NCBI GenBank assembly: GCA_022494885.1
Contig: JAGVSM010003988.1
Span: 174,972-238,971 of the forward strand
Source: Micrasema longulum
Taxonomy: Eukaryota; Arthropoda; Insecta; Trichoptera; Brachycentridae
DNA length: 64,000 nucleotides
Direction of reading: 5' to 3'
The position numbers and the translations under genes are program-made. Position 1 is the stretch's first letter. Each line of letters opens with the position of its first letter. This document shows, one piece after another, positions 53,461 to 64,000 of the stretch. Under the pieces are notes generated by a model. The model saw nothing but the letters and a program-made list of their open reading frames with translations, made no database searches and was not told the origin of the DNA.

Positions 53461-54892
53461 TATAAATATTTGATAACTATACTTTAACCTTAAAAACGTC
53501 TTTAATTTCCAATAAAAATACAAAATACATCAAAATCAAAGTTCTTTTTAAAGTACATTTAATTGAAAGTTTGGGAATCATTTTCTGATACAGGGGGAGC
53601 ATATAACGACAAGGCTGTTATTATTTTTTTAAATTTTAATTTATAGCATTCCAAAATCGAGTCCGCGTGTACTCTCAATAAGCAAAAATGTCATTCCATA
53701 AACTAATGGCTTCGTCATGCCATTAAGTCTATAGGAAATGCCATAAATATTGTAAATTATATCGACGAATTAAATACAATAATCAGGGCTTCAATGGCAA
53801 CATCTGTGTCGACCGGTAAAAATCGTTTTGATTTCATTAAATATACAATTAATACACTGAATGTTCACATTCCATGCTAGGCCTCGAAAAGTTCAGCTAA
53901 CGACATCGTAACAAGGTTAAAATTAAATTTTGTACTAATATGTATAAGGCATAGTTATTGAAGACTTCATAAAATGCCCAAAATTTTACAAAACGTTATT
54001 ATAAGATTTTATTATTCTGTGTCTATGCGTCTGTATAATCGTTATTTTCAAATACTTGTAAAAAAATCGTCGGTACCCCAAATTCACCGTTAAAAATACG
54101 GTGTTTTTGTGAAAATTGCAATTATCCGAATCAATTTGCTTAAATAAAAAAAACCTTTTACCAGCATTTTTACTACTTTGTAACGCCACACATATTCAAT
54201 ATCATTTTTGGACAGATCAAAGGTGTTTTGGATATTCTTTCATGTAGGTTTTTAGCAGCGTTTACTGTATATGCTCACACTTACTCACACCTGGACACTT
54301 ACTTCCCCACAAACACACCTCTACACTTACTCTCATACAAATACACATTAACACACCCTTTTATTGTACCGCAATTTAATATGTAAGATTTTTATTTAGA
54401 AACTTCGCTGGTCTGTCTTAAAACCGTATCTTTTTTGTGTTATTATATCATTGTCAACTGTTTGTTTCTGTAAAATAAATAAATAAATAATAATAAATAT
54501 ATTAACGAACCTTAATTTGAGGTTCAACTACGTTCCAAGATTTTTTAAAATTGCTTTATTATTAATTGTTATCAAAATTACTATTCGTATTTACTTTAGT
54601 TTAGTTTGCAAAAAAAATCACAATGGTCCAAATGTTGTCCAATAGCATTTGTTACACTAACATTTTATTTAAATTACACATAATTATTTTGAAATTCTCT
54701 AAACGTTAGACTACACCGGTTCGGAAAGTTGTATGGAGAAATTTATATGTTTCGTATTCCATTGTCAGTTTTTATATTTAAAAATTTTGTGACGATAAAA
54801 TCAAAATAACTTACATTATTCAAATGCTGTAAAAATTTACGTTTTGTATTTTACATACCTATCTACGCTAAAATAATACCTACTGTATGTAT
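53461..54892. other. AT-rich stretch; possible LINE tail at 54240-54500
   Basis: A CA-rich degenerate patch (54275-54357, CACTTACTC-type units) is followed by CTGTTTGTTTCTGTAAAATA and AATA units at 54460-54500, a form seen in insect LINE 3' ends. This is weak, as no second copy was seen. Confidence 0.35.
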
Positions 54893-55160
54893 CGTCATCA
54901 TCCTCTTTCCACACCTAATGGTGCATTGGGTGCACTACATTGGTACACCAATCACAGCGTATCTTGATAATTTTTGTTACATAAAGGTAAAGTGATCAGT
55001 CATACTCTTCAGGTACCAGTCTATGGACTATCAAATATTCTAGTATAAAAACACCGATTTAAATAACATTTCATATCATCCATGCCGGGAATCGAACCCG
55101 AGACATCTTGCATGGTAGGCAAATGCGCTGACCATTACACCACGAGGCCGACATTTTTTG
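54893..55160 (-). mobile_element. SINE family A, body plus block, well preserved
   Basis: The minus strand reads GTCGGCCTCGTGGTGTAATG, GTCAGCGCATTTGCCTACCA, then TCTCGGGTTCGATTCCCGGC (perfect B box), then CTAGAATATTTGATAGTCCA, GACTGGTACCTGAAGAGTAT, GACTGATCAC and CAATGTAGTGCACCCAATGC. Block and body are close to the consensus. The 5' extension is absent. Confidence 0.8.
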
Positions 55161-56179
55161 CATGAAACTTTTACAATTTTTCAAAAATATTTCATTATGT
55201 ACCTACCAACTTAAATGTAATATATTATCTTTATTAATGTATATCTATTAAGTATTACTTAATAAACAAATTACAACAGGGATGGAGAATATTTAAGAGA
55301 AATAAATATCGATGTACTAGAAAAGTAAATATGTAATTAGTTACTTTAAAAAAACGAACTGTTTATTAGATACATAGTATTCATTAGACCCGCATATTGA
55401 CTTTATATACCATGAAACGCTTGAATTTTTATTTTTTATCCGTCATGTAAAAGCCCACTGGGTGTATATTTAATAGATGATAATTTTAAATAAATTTTAA
55501 ATATACATAAAATAATAAAACTTTAAATTTTTATTCAGTGCACTTAAAGTATAGTATATCTATGATTTTATTCCATTAAAAGATGGGAAAACAAAAGTAA
55601 AACCATGGTATTTAGTTTGAAAACTCCCCTGAAAAATTGTTGTTTTGTAAATTTTTAGGTTTTTCAAACAAAATCTTCCATGATTTGTTTTGTTTGTAAA
55701 GTTGATTCGGTTTCAGCGCTGAAATACGGCGTTCATTGGCAAAAATAAAACTTAATATAGTTAACTTGCAGTTAAAATAAGAGCTTATATGTTCTTCGTC
55801 TTTGATATAATACATTAAAATAAGAGCAAACAGTAAACATAAGACAGTATTAAAATTAAATTATCCTAAGCATTTTACTATAAATAAGAATAAGTTAAGA
55901 CTACCATTAATAAAAAAAAAAACAGAATACCAAAATTGCGTTATGGCATAAAGGTTTAAAAATGTAGGAATAGATGCCTGAATGTATGAAGAATAAAAGA
56001 GTTTAAATGAATTAAAAATAAATGTTACGTTTCCTGTAAGATGATGTAAATAGACATATAATTAAAGTAATTGTAAATATATGTAAATGTTTTAATTGTA
56101 AATGTAAGCTAACTTAAGAAAAAAAAACTCATAATCTGTTACATGAATGTAAGGTGAAGATGACTAATGTCTTAGACTA
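55161..56179. other. AT-rich stretch
   Basis: Nothing recognised. Frames of fewer than 70 codons only. Confidence 0.5.
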
Positions 56180-56440
56180 CGTCCAGGAACAAAGAAATAC
56201 TGCAGAACAAAACCACCCTTTTAATCTATGTTTCATATTCGCCTTCCCAGGAATCGAACCCGGGACCTCAAGTACAAAAGCAACAGTACAAGGCGTATTT
56301 ATATATCCCCGCTCGATATCCTTCTTCAGAATTTTTGCCGGAGTGTAGCCATCGAGTCAAGGACGATCGTCCAGGAATTTTGTTTCTATTTCATATAGAT
56401 AATTGTATTCTTCATCGGCCCGGACATGGAGAAATTAATA
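56180..56440 (-). mobile_element. SINE family A, extension plus block
   Basis: The minus strand starts CCGGGCCGATGAAGAATACA, then GAAATAGAAACAAAATTCCT, GGACGATCG, CTTGACTCGATGGCTACACT and GATATCGAGCGGGGATAT, and ends in the block with CCCGGGTTCGATTCCTGGGA. The A-box half is disturbed. The body is missing. Confidence 0.7.
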
Positions 56441-57024
56441 GTTTGCAAAAAATAATAATAACATTTACGTACACGAATATGAGGTTTATTTTTTAAGCTT
56501 ACCGTGATAGGTAATTATTTATTTAATTCTGTAGATGTAAATACATTCTTCTTTATTGATAATGCCCATACCACTTTTAAGGATAAAAAATATTATTGTT
56601 ATACATTTACAGTTCTTTTTTAGATATCCTTAAATTTCATTGATAACCAGAGCGTCATCAATTGTGTAAAAATATATTTTGAATCGAGTCATAACAGAGT
56701 GACTATGAGTTATCGACCCTCAAAAGAAATGAAGATTCATATGTTCGCATTAGGGTAGGTGTACTATACTCCCCACTAGTGATGCGCATTCCGTGTTGAT
56801 AATCGAATAATTGGAAAATTTTTGTAACCTATGTTTGTTTTTATTCAGGATTTTTGAAACATCATATTCATATTTCTTGTTGGGATTCTCAAATATGAAG
56901 TACTAATACTGGTATCTAATATATGTTTAGTTGTAAAGATATAATTTTTTTGTATTTTATAGATATTTAAAATTAAAATGTTAGAAAGTAAAATTGTAAT
57001 AAAATCTAACGTTCAAAAATTCCA

Positions 57025-57235
57025 TCATCATCATTATCGCTGCTCTGCAACAATGCATTCATTCATTCAAATGCAACGTATTTCAATTATCGGTACGGTG
57101 AGCAATCTTACGCTTTAGGTTTTTCCAAACCACCTAAAACAATAAATGTTTCATGGCAACGTTTCCAGGAATCGAACCAGGGACCTCAAAGATGCTTAGC
57201 GAACGCGTCAATCACTACATTACTAGGCAGATCGA
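57025..57235 (-). mobile_element. SINE family A, body plus block
   Basis: The plus strand reads CATCATCATTATCGCTGCTC, AATGCAACGTATTTCAATTA, GTGAGCAATCTTACGCTTTA, then GGAATCGAACCAGGGACCTC and TTAGCGAACGCGTCAATCAC, the reverse of the family. It is shortened in the middle of the body. Confidence 0.7.
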
Positions 57236-57349
57236 TGAAATATGTTACAAAAATAACTGATCAAGCGGTTATTAAATATTCAATCGTAAAGATTATTGAA
57301 TTTTTTATTCACTTTGAACTACTGAAAAGTCATCTAATGAACTGAAAAT

Positions 57350-57985
57350 CCTCAACTACTACTCTCATCACGCAATTTTTCCCTGGGGGTAGGCACAAAC
57401 GATGGACCACCACATATGTCCAGACTGGCAAACATCCCAAGCTTCTTCCACATTCACACATTTTGTCATACATGGCCTTCGGTTTTATCTGCTTTTGACA
57501 TGACTAAATTTAAGATTTTGATTTATCTGATGATGCCTCGTCCTTTTTGGTAGTTCTCGTTCTATGTTACCGTTCGTTCCTGCCATATATATGTATATGT
57601 TTTACTACGCTATCATCATCCATTCGTTTGACATGACCAAACTATCTTAGAGATTTTAATCTTATCAACTATACTTGTCTCAGATTTGCACTCTCGCCTG
57701 ATGTCATAATTTGTGACCTTGTCTTATATTTATTTCCCACATATTCTAAAATATTAAATTCAACCGCCTTAACTTTGTTTTCATATTTCTTCTACAAGTT
57801 CCATGTTTCACTCCCATACATAAGTGTTGGGACTAAAACTTTATTGTGCACTGCCAGTATAGCTTCGATTGACATATTTTTATTGGCAATTACTGTGCTT
57901 AGTGCGCCTTTCATTTTGTTGCCAGCATTTTTTTCTATCAACACATTTTTCTACTCTTCCGCCTCTTGAAAACATATTCCTCGAA
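57350..57985 (-). pseudogene. LINE polyprotein C-terminal part (family L1, copy 3)
   Basis: The minus strand reads ILAVHNKVLVPTLMYGSETW, a landmark between the reverse-transcriptase palm and thumb of insect LINE polyproteins. It is followed by a decayed stretch and the G-R-P-R equivalent near 57540. The nucleotide match to 37920-38450 is extensive, for example GTTGGGACTAAAACTTTATT against GTTAAGACTAAAACTCTGTT. Several stops break the frame. Confidence 0.75.
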
Positions 57986-58316
57986 ATTAGCATTTTACAC
58001 TTATGTTATGTTATAGAAGATTGCTTTAGTACATAAAACGTGGCATATATTAATGATTTAGTGAATACACCCAAAATAAACAGTCTTAAATCAAACAAGA
58101 ACATGTGTTAGCCATCAATCGGCTATCAACCTCTTAGATTTTCCGCGATGAATTTCACTGAAAAAGGCACCCCGTAAGATCTTGAGGTTCTTTTTCAGCA
58201 TCAGATCAGCATTTTCATGGTTCTGGCATTATATAATACTATGTAAGAGTCGTGTTGCTAAAGAACTGGTAGTGAACTATTCGATAATTTCGTTCAACGT
58301 GTGACGCACATCTCTA

Positions 58317-60389
58317 CTTTGCACTATGCAGAATGCACACCTACCGCGATGGGTAATGAATGATTCTCATCCCCGGGGTACAATGGCCGAACCTTAAAAT
58401 TTCTGGTTATAAGAAGGATACTGTCCATTCATCCTCGTGGAGCCATTCTTTTAATTTTTTCTCCCCTGACAAAAGATACAGTGTAAAATATCCATTTTTC
58501 TACCTCGAATTTCTGTACAAAAAGACCTCATCACAATGATTAAGGTGAAATTCGGGTCCCTTCCATTGTTTACATAAAACCGATGCTTAAGAATGCCGCT
58601 CTTTGGTTTTGACATAATATAGGGCGAGCTTACAAACGTGATCATTTTTAAACAAAAGCTTCGTGGCGAAATAAGCGCCCTGCGTAAAAATGCTTATCTG
58701 CATCTCCGAAAAACATTTTTAGGTTGCGTCCATTGATATTCTTTCCAGAATCTAAAAAAATAATTTTAAAACGTAAACCAGAAGATTTGATTCATTTGAA
58801 TATTAAGGTCGAAATACATACATCATGCTCTGGTTCTTTAAAGAATATTTTTCAAAAACATTGAGTTAGAAATGTGCGACAGAACTTTCAATTACTGAAC
58901 ATTTATAGGTACTAATACACAATTTTCGATATGTTGATATAAAAAGATACTACCAAGAATTGTAAAAGCCGTAGTAAATAAAATGAAATATTAAAAAAAA
59001 AAGTTTTTTATAAAAATATAATACTCAATATGTAAAAAAAAACGGATTGTTAAAATATTGTTACGCATTCTTAAAAATATATATAACCTAAATATATAAG
59101 GCACTGTTCGTATGTGTGTCCTCAATAGACTTGATGTCGTCGATGGACCGATTTACGTGCGGCTTTCAGCGAAATGTAGATCTTGGCCATGAGCATATTT
59201 ACAGCTCTTAAAATTCTCAACTTATTAAGTAGAAAAAACGTTAGGAGCGTAAATTAATTTCGTTCACCAGGGCTGCATTTGCCGAGAATGCACATACCGA
59301 AAAAATAAAAGGAAGTAATTTTGTTTGGTATTAAAAAGAGTTTGTTTTTGAACGTTCATTTATTTTTATTTATGTTTACTTATTTTTTATTTTATTTATG
59401 TATCGCATCTAAAATACGCATATTTATTTTTTATTACAGGACGCACTAAGCCAATTTATATGGCTTGTATTTAATAAATATAATTCGTCAGTAAAATCAA
59501 CTTTGCGAATATTTAGCCTAATTGTCAGTTGAAACTTACCTTTTAGATAAAATGACCGTGACATCTATACGAAACTTGCGTACATAGTTGCCGTTTTATC
59601 TTTTATAAAACTCGTAAATAAATATTTCAAATAGATTATTCTAACAACTGATAAATGAATTAATGTTCTTTTGTGTTTTGTAAACAATTATCGATTGCGT
59701 TACTGACGCGTACACAATAAACTTTAATAATTATTACAGTATCATGAAACTTTATATAAGTTGTTCTAATTAACACGTTTTTCGACAAAAGTTATTACCG
59801 AAGCTAATTTTGGTTCTTAAAAGGGAGAGAATATTAATTTAGATTCGTTGACAAAATTATAAACTAAACTTGCTAAACCAGCCTTTAGGGTGTTAGAAAA
59901 TTAACTTTCACAACGACAATTATTTTTTTAAATTATTTATTCAAGCACATGATTTCAGATTTGTATATACAACAGAGATAAGGTTTTACTTTTTGTTTGA
60001 ATATGATATTTAGAATAAAAAACAAGGTTTTTTTTTTCAGTAATTTGTATATTCTAAATTTCCAAATGTTTTTGCTTGTAGTTCATCAAGGGATGTAAAA
60101 AATCATCCCCTATTTGAGTCTCTCCTTTGTTTGCACAAGTCTTACGAACCAAGGTGTTGGTTCTTTGTGATTTTCAAGGCTTTGTTTCTGAAATCAGCAT
60201 CCACGTGTTATATTTCTGAATACCTGGACATCGTGTGTGGTATTTTAACAATTAAGACTGGTTTGAAATAAAAGTTTTCTAAAACTTATTACTTGCTCAA
60301 AACTTAAACGGACGCAATGTTTAGAGTAACAAATTATTTTGGACAGGTAAACAACGTGATACATTCATTATTTTCAGAAACAATATTTT
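58317..60389. other. Gene-free stretch with island at 58330-58700
   Basis: The island is balanced in composition (CGCGATGGGTAATGAATGAT; CCCCGGGGTACAATGG). A 64-codon minus frame at 58451-58645 has no recognised family. The rest is AT-rich. Confidence 0.5.
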
Positions 60390-60500
60390 CATCACCATTC
60401 CCTTACCCGCGCCTTATAGTGCATAGAGCACTGGGTTAGTACACCAGAATCACTTTTGGCTATAAGAAATGAAAAATAAGTATTTTACTTCAGGTGCCAT
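60390..60500 (-). mobile_element. SINE family A end fragment, first of an inverted pair
   Basis: GTGCATAGAGCACTGGGTTA, GTACACCAGAATCAC and TTACTTCAGGTGCCATTTAA are the reverse of the family A body. It stops where a second copy begins in the other direction (60510). Confidence 0.6.
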
Positions 60501-60509
60501 TTAAAGGAC

Positions 60510-60870
60510 ATTATTATTCGTTTTGTATATTGTAAATTATGTGTTTAGGCTAATGATGAATACAGTTCTGTATACTGCAGTTCTGAAATAGAACCAGCAC
60601 CTAGGATGAGTGTTTTCGACTCCATGGTTGACCTCAGGTAAAAACCTTGAATTAGGAAATCAAATGGAGATATGTCCGCCTCGTTAGACAGTGGGTGGCG
60701 TATTTGTCTACTATTCTTGAGGTCCTGGTTTGATTTCAGGTAGAGAAGACATGAAATACTGATTTTAAAGGTTATTAAAACTGCAATATTTCATTGTTTC
60801 TGAAATGACGTCTAAAACCGACTGCATTTGGTTTAACATTGCAGTGTCCTTTGCACCACTAGAGAAGGGA
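60510..60870 (+). mobile_element. Composite SINE family A, near full length
   Basis: In order: extension (ATGATGAATACAGTTCTGTA, GATGAGTGTTTTCGACTCCA, TTAGGAAATCAAATGGAGAT), tRNA-like block (60675-60750, TCCGCCTCGTTAGACAGTGG, GGTCCTGGTTTGATTTCAGG), and a diverged body ending GCAGTGTCCTTTGCACCACT at 60840-60860. It confirms that the extension lies upstream of the tRNA-like block. Confidence 0.7.
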
Positions 60871-63730
60871 ATGATGATTGATGAAATATTGTATTTATTT
60901 TAATTAATTGAAATAATTTGTTACTGTTTGATCCTTGGAATTAAAAAATAAGAACCTTTTAAAACGGTTTTTTTGAAGACTTTGTATAAATATTGTCTTA
61001 AAAAATAAAAGTTAAACATAATAATTAAAATTAACGTAGTACGCCAAAAGTCACCAGTCCACAATTTTGAAAAAAATGAGATATTGGTGTTATCGGGTGC
61101 AGTAAGGTCAATTTTATGTTCTCCTAAAACAGCTAAGCCGAGTTCATTAACTGTAATAATCACATTCTGTAAATCGAATTAATCACAAAAACAGCATTTT
61201 TTTATTTGCTGAAAACACCCACAGAAATTTTTTATGGTATAAATGCTGATGGGAATATTAATGCATCCAGAAATCTAGTTATCTTAACTAAATGAAAGTC
61301 AATTAATGCTTAAGTACTTCAATTTTATGAATTCATTCATTTTAAAATATTTTTTATAAAAAAAACACGTTTTAATACAGAACGTCACCTCATACATTCA
61401 AAGCAATTAATGAGATATAATTCAATATTAGATCTTTCTGTTTTTTGCGAAATGCATATGATAGATAAAAAACACAAAATTCTTTTTTACTCATAATTAA
61501 ATTATTTTTAAAGTTATTAATACTAATGAATTGTGATTATTTATAATTAAGTACCATTATTTAAAATTTAAAACAATATGTTCAATGAGTGATGAGTGAT
61601 GCATCGGAGTTTTATTTATTATTATTTATTTTATTTTCTGTAAAATGCAAATCTTACGTTGTGTGGTCGGTCAGCCAGACTTTAGGAATCATAAGAACTT
61701 GTTGAACATGTAATTAAATCTTTTTTTGTATTATAAAAAAATTCATGTTTAAATTATTTATCATTTGTCAAAGTAAAAAACATTCCAGCTGTTTTGAAGA
61801 TTTGATTGTTTGCTCTTTTAACAAAAGTTCTAATATCTCAGTTTAACTTTTCTATGTCTGGCTGCTTTCAGCACGTTTAAAAAATTTCGAGTCCTGGCAT
61901 ATTTTTTTAAAACAAAAACGCATCTTTTCTGGCAGTAAACCAGTTAGTGGTAAATTTCACTTTTAAGGCTACTGTTAAAAACTACAGAAAAATGAATTGA
62001 ATTTAATAAAAAATATTCGACAAGTGGAATCGAAAAATATATTGCCTGCCATTAAATTTATGCAAAAAGAATTTAAATTAAATGATGATATTTAGAATAC
62101 AGGGAAGAATATAAGAAAATATTTTAAGAAAATTATATTTATTAAAATGAAATGAAGAGAATTCTCTTGAGAATAAAATATGGAAATTTAGGGATAATGC
62201 GTTAAAGATATTTCATAAAATGCTATTTATGTATTGGGAATAGTAAAATTAATAGAAATGTTGATTTTGTTTACATTTTGATGATATTTATCCAAACATT
62301 ATTCCCCGAGCTTTGAATTTAGAACCATAAACTAAATTTGATTTTTTTTCTTAATTTTAGAAATACGCGGAACCTTTTAGGAACAGAATAAGCCATATTA
62401 TTTAAGAACAATACTTAGATAGAATACGATTGCAAGCTAAAAAAGTTGACTTATTTGATAAATAATATAAAAAATTTATAAATAAGTTTACGTAAATAAA
62501 TAAATAATATGTATTTTCATACATTCTTAAATATTAACTAAAATAAATTTGATCAATTCATGAAAAGTAAGACTCGTGTACAATGCAGCGCCTTGATGAT
62601 GATCTCTCTTAAAATGTCTTTTTGCATTTTTATTTATTTTATTATGTAAACCAACAGTATATACAAGTACATACGTTGTTTTTTTTAAATTATCAGAGTA
62701 GGACACCCAAAAAAAATTTGCGCTGAAGATACAATAGTTAAAATTTTGTTATATAAAACGAATTTTGTAAATCCGAAATTAAATAGATGTGTTTGAAATA
62801 GTAATAAATAAAAAAGGTATGTGCTTGCTAATGTTTCTATGACTCAATATTTTTAAGACCTGTGACTTAATTTTAAGTCCATTATCATGAAAAATATCAG
62901 CCTCGGTAAATTTATAGTTTTATAGTATGTTCGCATATTCTAGGTATTGTAGATTGTTTAAAATATACGATTTTGTCTTGCCGATCTAGAAAGCACACGA
63001 AATGGAAGTCTTTTAAGTAGATCACGGAAATGAATTTTATTGTTTACTAGTTAGTACAAAAAAAATAGGTCTTAACATTATTCTTAGATCGACATTTTAA
63101 GCTAAATACTTAAATCTTTTTTTTACAGACAGAAACATTTAATCACACGTGATGATATAATTTCAAAATAATCAAAACGAATATTTAACTGGAAGTATTT
63201 TTTTATTATGGATGACTCATGTAGCACCATAACCGTAAATGATTTGGAAAGAGCGGTTTGGTAACTAAAACTAAATCTAATTGCTGAATAAATACCTTCA
63301 AGGAAATATCTGCACATCTGTCGTTACAAAATCAATTAGAATATTGTTTTTACTTTTACCGCTATCCGTGAGATTTAAAGAACCCATGTGCACGGGTCTA
63401 CCCTCAAATTTCTCATAAACAATCTCCGAAACAAGCCAATTTACGCGGACAAAGGGCCCAAGTTGGCGGTACCCTTTGCCCAAAGAAATCGGATTTTTTC
63501 TTGAAAACCAGAAGCGTAGCAAATGAAATAATGACCCTGGCTCGCTGCCCGCTATACCCTCGCCCCGCTCTGAAAGGGTGGATGGATAGTTGTGAATTTA
63601 TCTTCTGTTGTAGAAATATACTCAGGTTCACCTATTTACGAATTCAATTTTAAAATAACTGTACTGATAATGATTTTTAAAATATAATTGATAATTATGA
63701 TGGAAGCTGAATATAATGGAAAATTATGAT
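60871..63730. other. AT-rich stretch with island at 63360-63620
   Basis: Frames at 60921-61163 (minus, 80 codons, with a hydrophobic LILIIMFNFYFL segment) and 63123-63631 (minus, three overlapping) have no recognised family. The island (GGGCCCAAGTTGGCGGTACC; CTCGCTGCCCGCTATACCC) is GC-rich for this window and could be regulatory. Otherwise nothing. Confidence 0.5.
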
Positions 63731-63842
63731 GGCTTCGTGGTGTAATGGTCAGCGCATTTGCCTACCATGCAAGAGGTCTCGACATGATAAATATGAAATA
63801 TTATAAAAAAAGGTGTTTTTAGACTAGAATATTTCATAGCCC
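63731..63842 (+). mobile_element. SINE family A, block and start of body
   Basis: GGCTTCGTGGTGTAATGGTC, AGCGCATTTGCCTACCATGC and AAGAGGTCTCGACATGATAA form the block with part of the B-box half lost. GACTAGAATATTTCATAGCC starts the body, which then stops abruptly at GC-rich sequence, suggesting an insertion at about 63843. Confidence 0.7.
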
Positions 63843-64000
63843 TTAAGCTAGGGTTTCCTAGGACAGCGGTGCCCGTATCTTAACGGCCGTAGTGAACGGT
63901 GATGCGGTGGACAGCCGTCGTAGTGGTGACTAGAGTGGTTTTATTTTTTAACGGTGTTATCAACACCATTTTTATAGGAAACCACTCTCTAGTCACCATT
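63843..64000. mobile_element. GC-rich palindromic element, cut by the window end
   Basis: GTGGTGACTAGAGTGGTT (63923-63940) pairs with AACCACTCTCTAGTCACCAT (63980-63999) with a 2-base bulge. A nested palindrome GGTGTT-ATC-AACACC lies at 63953-63967. Upstream, CTAGGGTTTCCTAGGACAGC, GGTGCCCGTATCTTAACGGC and GATGCGGTGGACAGCCGTCG are far more GC-rich than the window average. It interrupts a SINE. It is probably a MITE or foldback element whose other half lies past 64000. Confidence 0.5.

Larger units (their letters stand above)
56777..58316. mobile_element. hAT-like element with nested SINE and LINE
   Basis: The left end reads TAGTGATGCGCATTCCGTGT followed by TGATAATCGAATAATTG. The right end read backwards is TAGAGATGTGCGTCACACGT followed by TGAACGAAATTATCGAATAG. 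These are inverted ends of about 40 bases of hAT style. The flanking octamers CTCCCCAC and CTTTGCAC match at 5 of 8, so the duplication is only weakly supported. Inside lie a family A SINE (57025) and a family L1 LINE (57350), both in minus orientation, so about half of the length is later insertion. No transposase was found. Confidence 0.5.

Overview
This is an AT-rich stretch of eukaryotic DNA, almost certainly from an insect. The evidence is the mix of repeats: tRNA-derived SINEs in many copies, non-LTR retrotransposon (LINE) fragments of insect type, hAT-like and piggyBac-like terminal repeats, and Penelope-type ends carrying hammerhead-ribozyme-like motifs. I cannot fix the order from sequence alone; Lepidoptera or Coleoptera would both fit. 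No bacterial or organellar signature is present. No complete host protein-coding gene, rRNA, true tRNA or CRISPR array could be supported. The window looks intergenic or like the interior of long introns.

Layout. From 1 to about 7.5 kb there is mostly unique AT-rich DNA, one LINE remnant (2546-2644), a decayed DNA transposon whose left part holds a THAP-like first exon (about 3130-4355), a short palindromic relative of it (6455-6607) and a long inverted-repeat MITE (7138-7517). From 7.8 to 21 kb come SINEs, a foldback element (9720-9896), a Penelope-like inverted pair with a hammerhead-like motif (14817-15164), several copies of an unrecognised element family whose C-terminal reading frame can be traced in three places, a LINE C-terminus (19460-19790) and a compact cluster of promoter-type motifs (20612-20760). 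From 21 to 34 kb there are two further LINE fragments, a 790-bp hAT-like element with a matching 8-bp duplication (25975-26764), a second foldback element (29770-30022), a hammerhead-like motif with intact core and stem II (30327-30366) and a piggyBac-like miniature element (33449-33991). From 35 to 58 kb three copies of one LINE 3' end lie in the same orientation (37.9, 46.6 and 57.4 kb), the first with a damaged reverse-transcriptase active site, and the last nested in a 1.5-kb hAT-like element (56777-58316). The last 6 kb hold an inverted SINE pair (60390-60870) and a GC-rich palindromic element cut by the window end.

How the parts fit: the window is a record of nested and decayed transposition. 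The dominant SINE is composite, with its tRNA-like block in the middle rather than at the 5' end of the repeat unit. Between the repeats are a few hundred-base stretches of more balanced composition that carry no reading frame I can recognise and may be regulatory. The points most worth checking are the hammerhead-like motifs, the THAP-exon transposon, the unknown element family and the promoter-like cluster at 20.6 kb.
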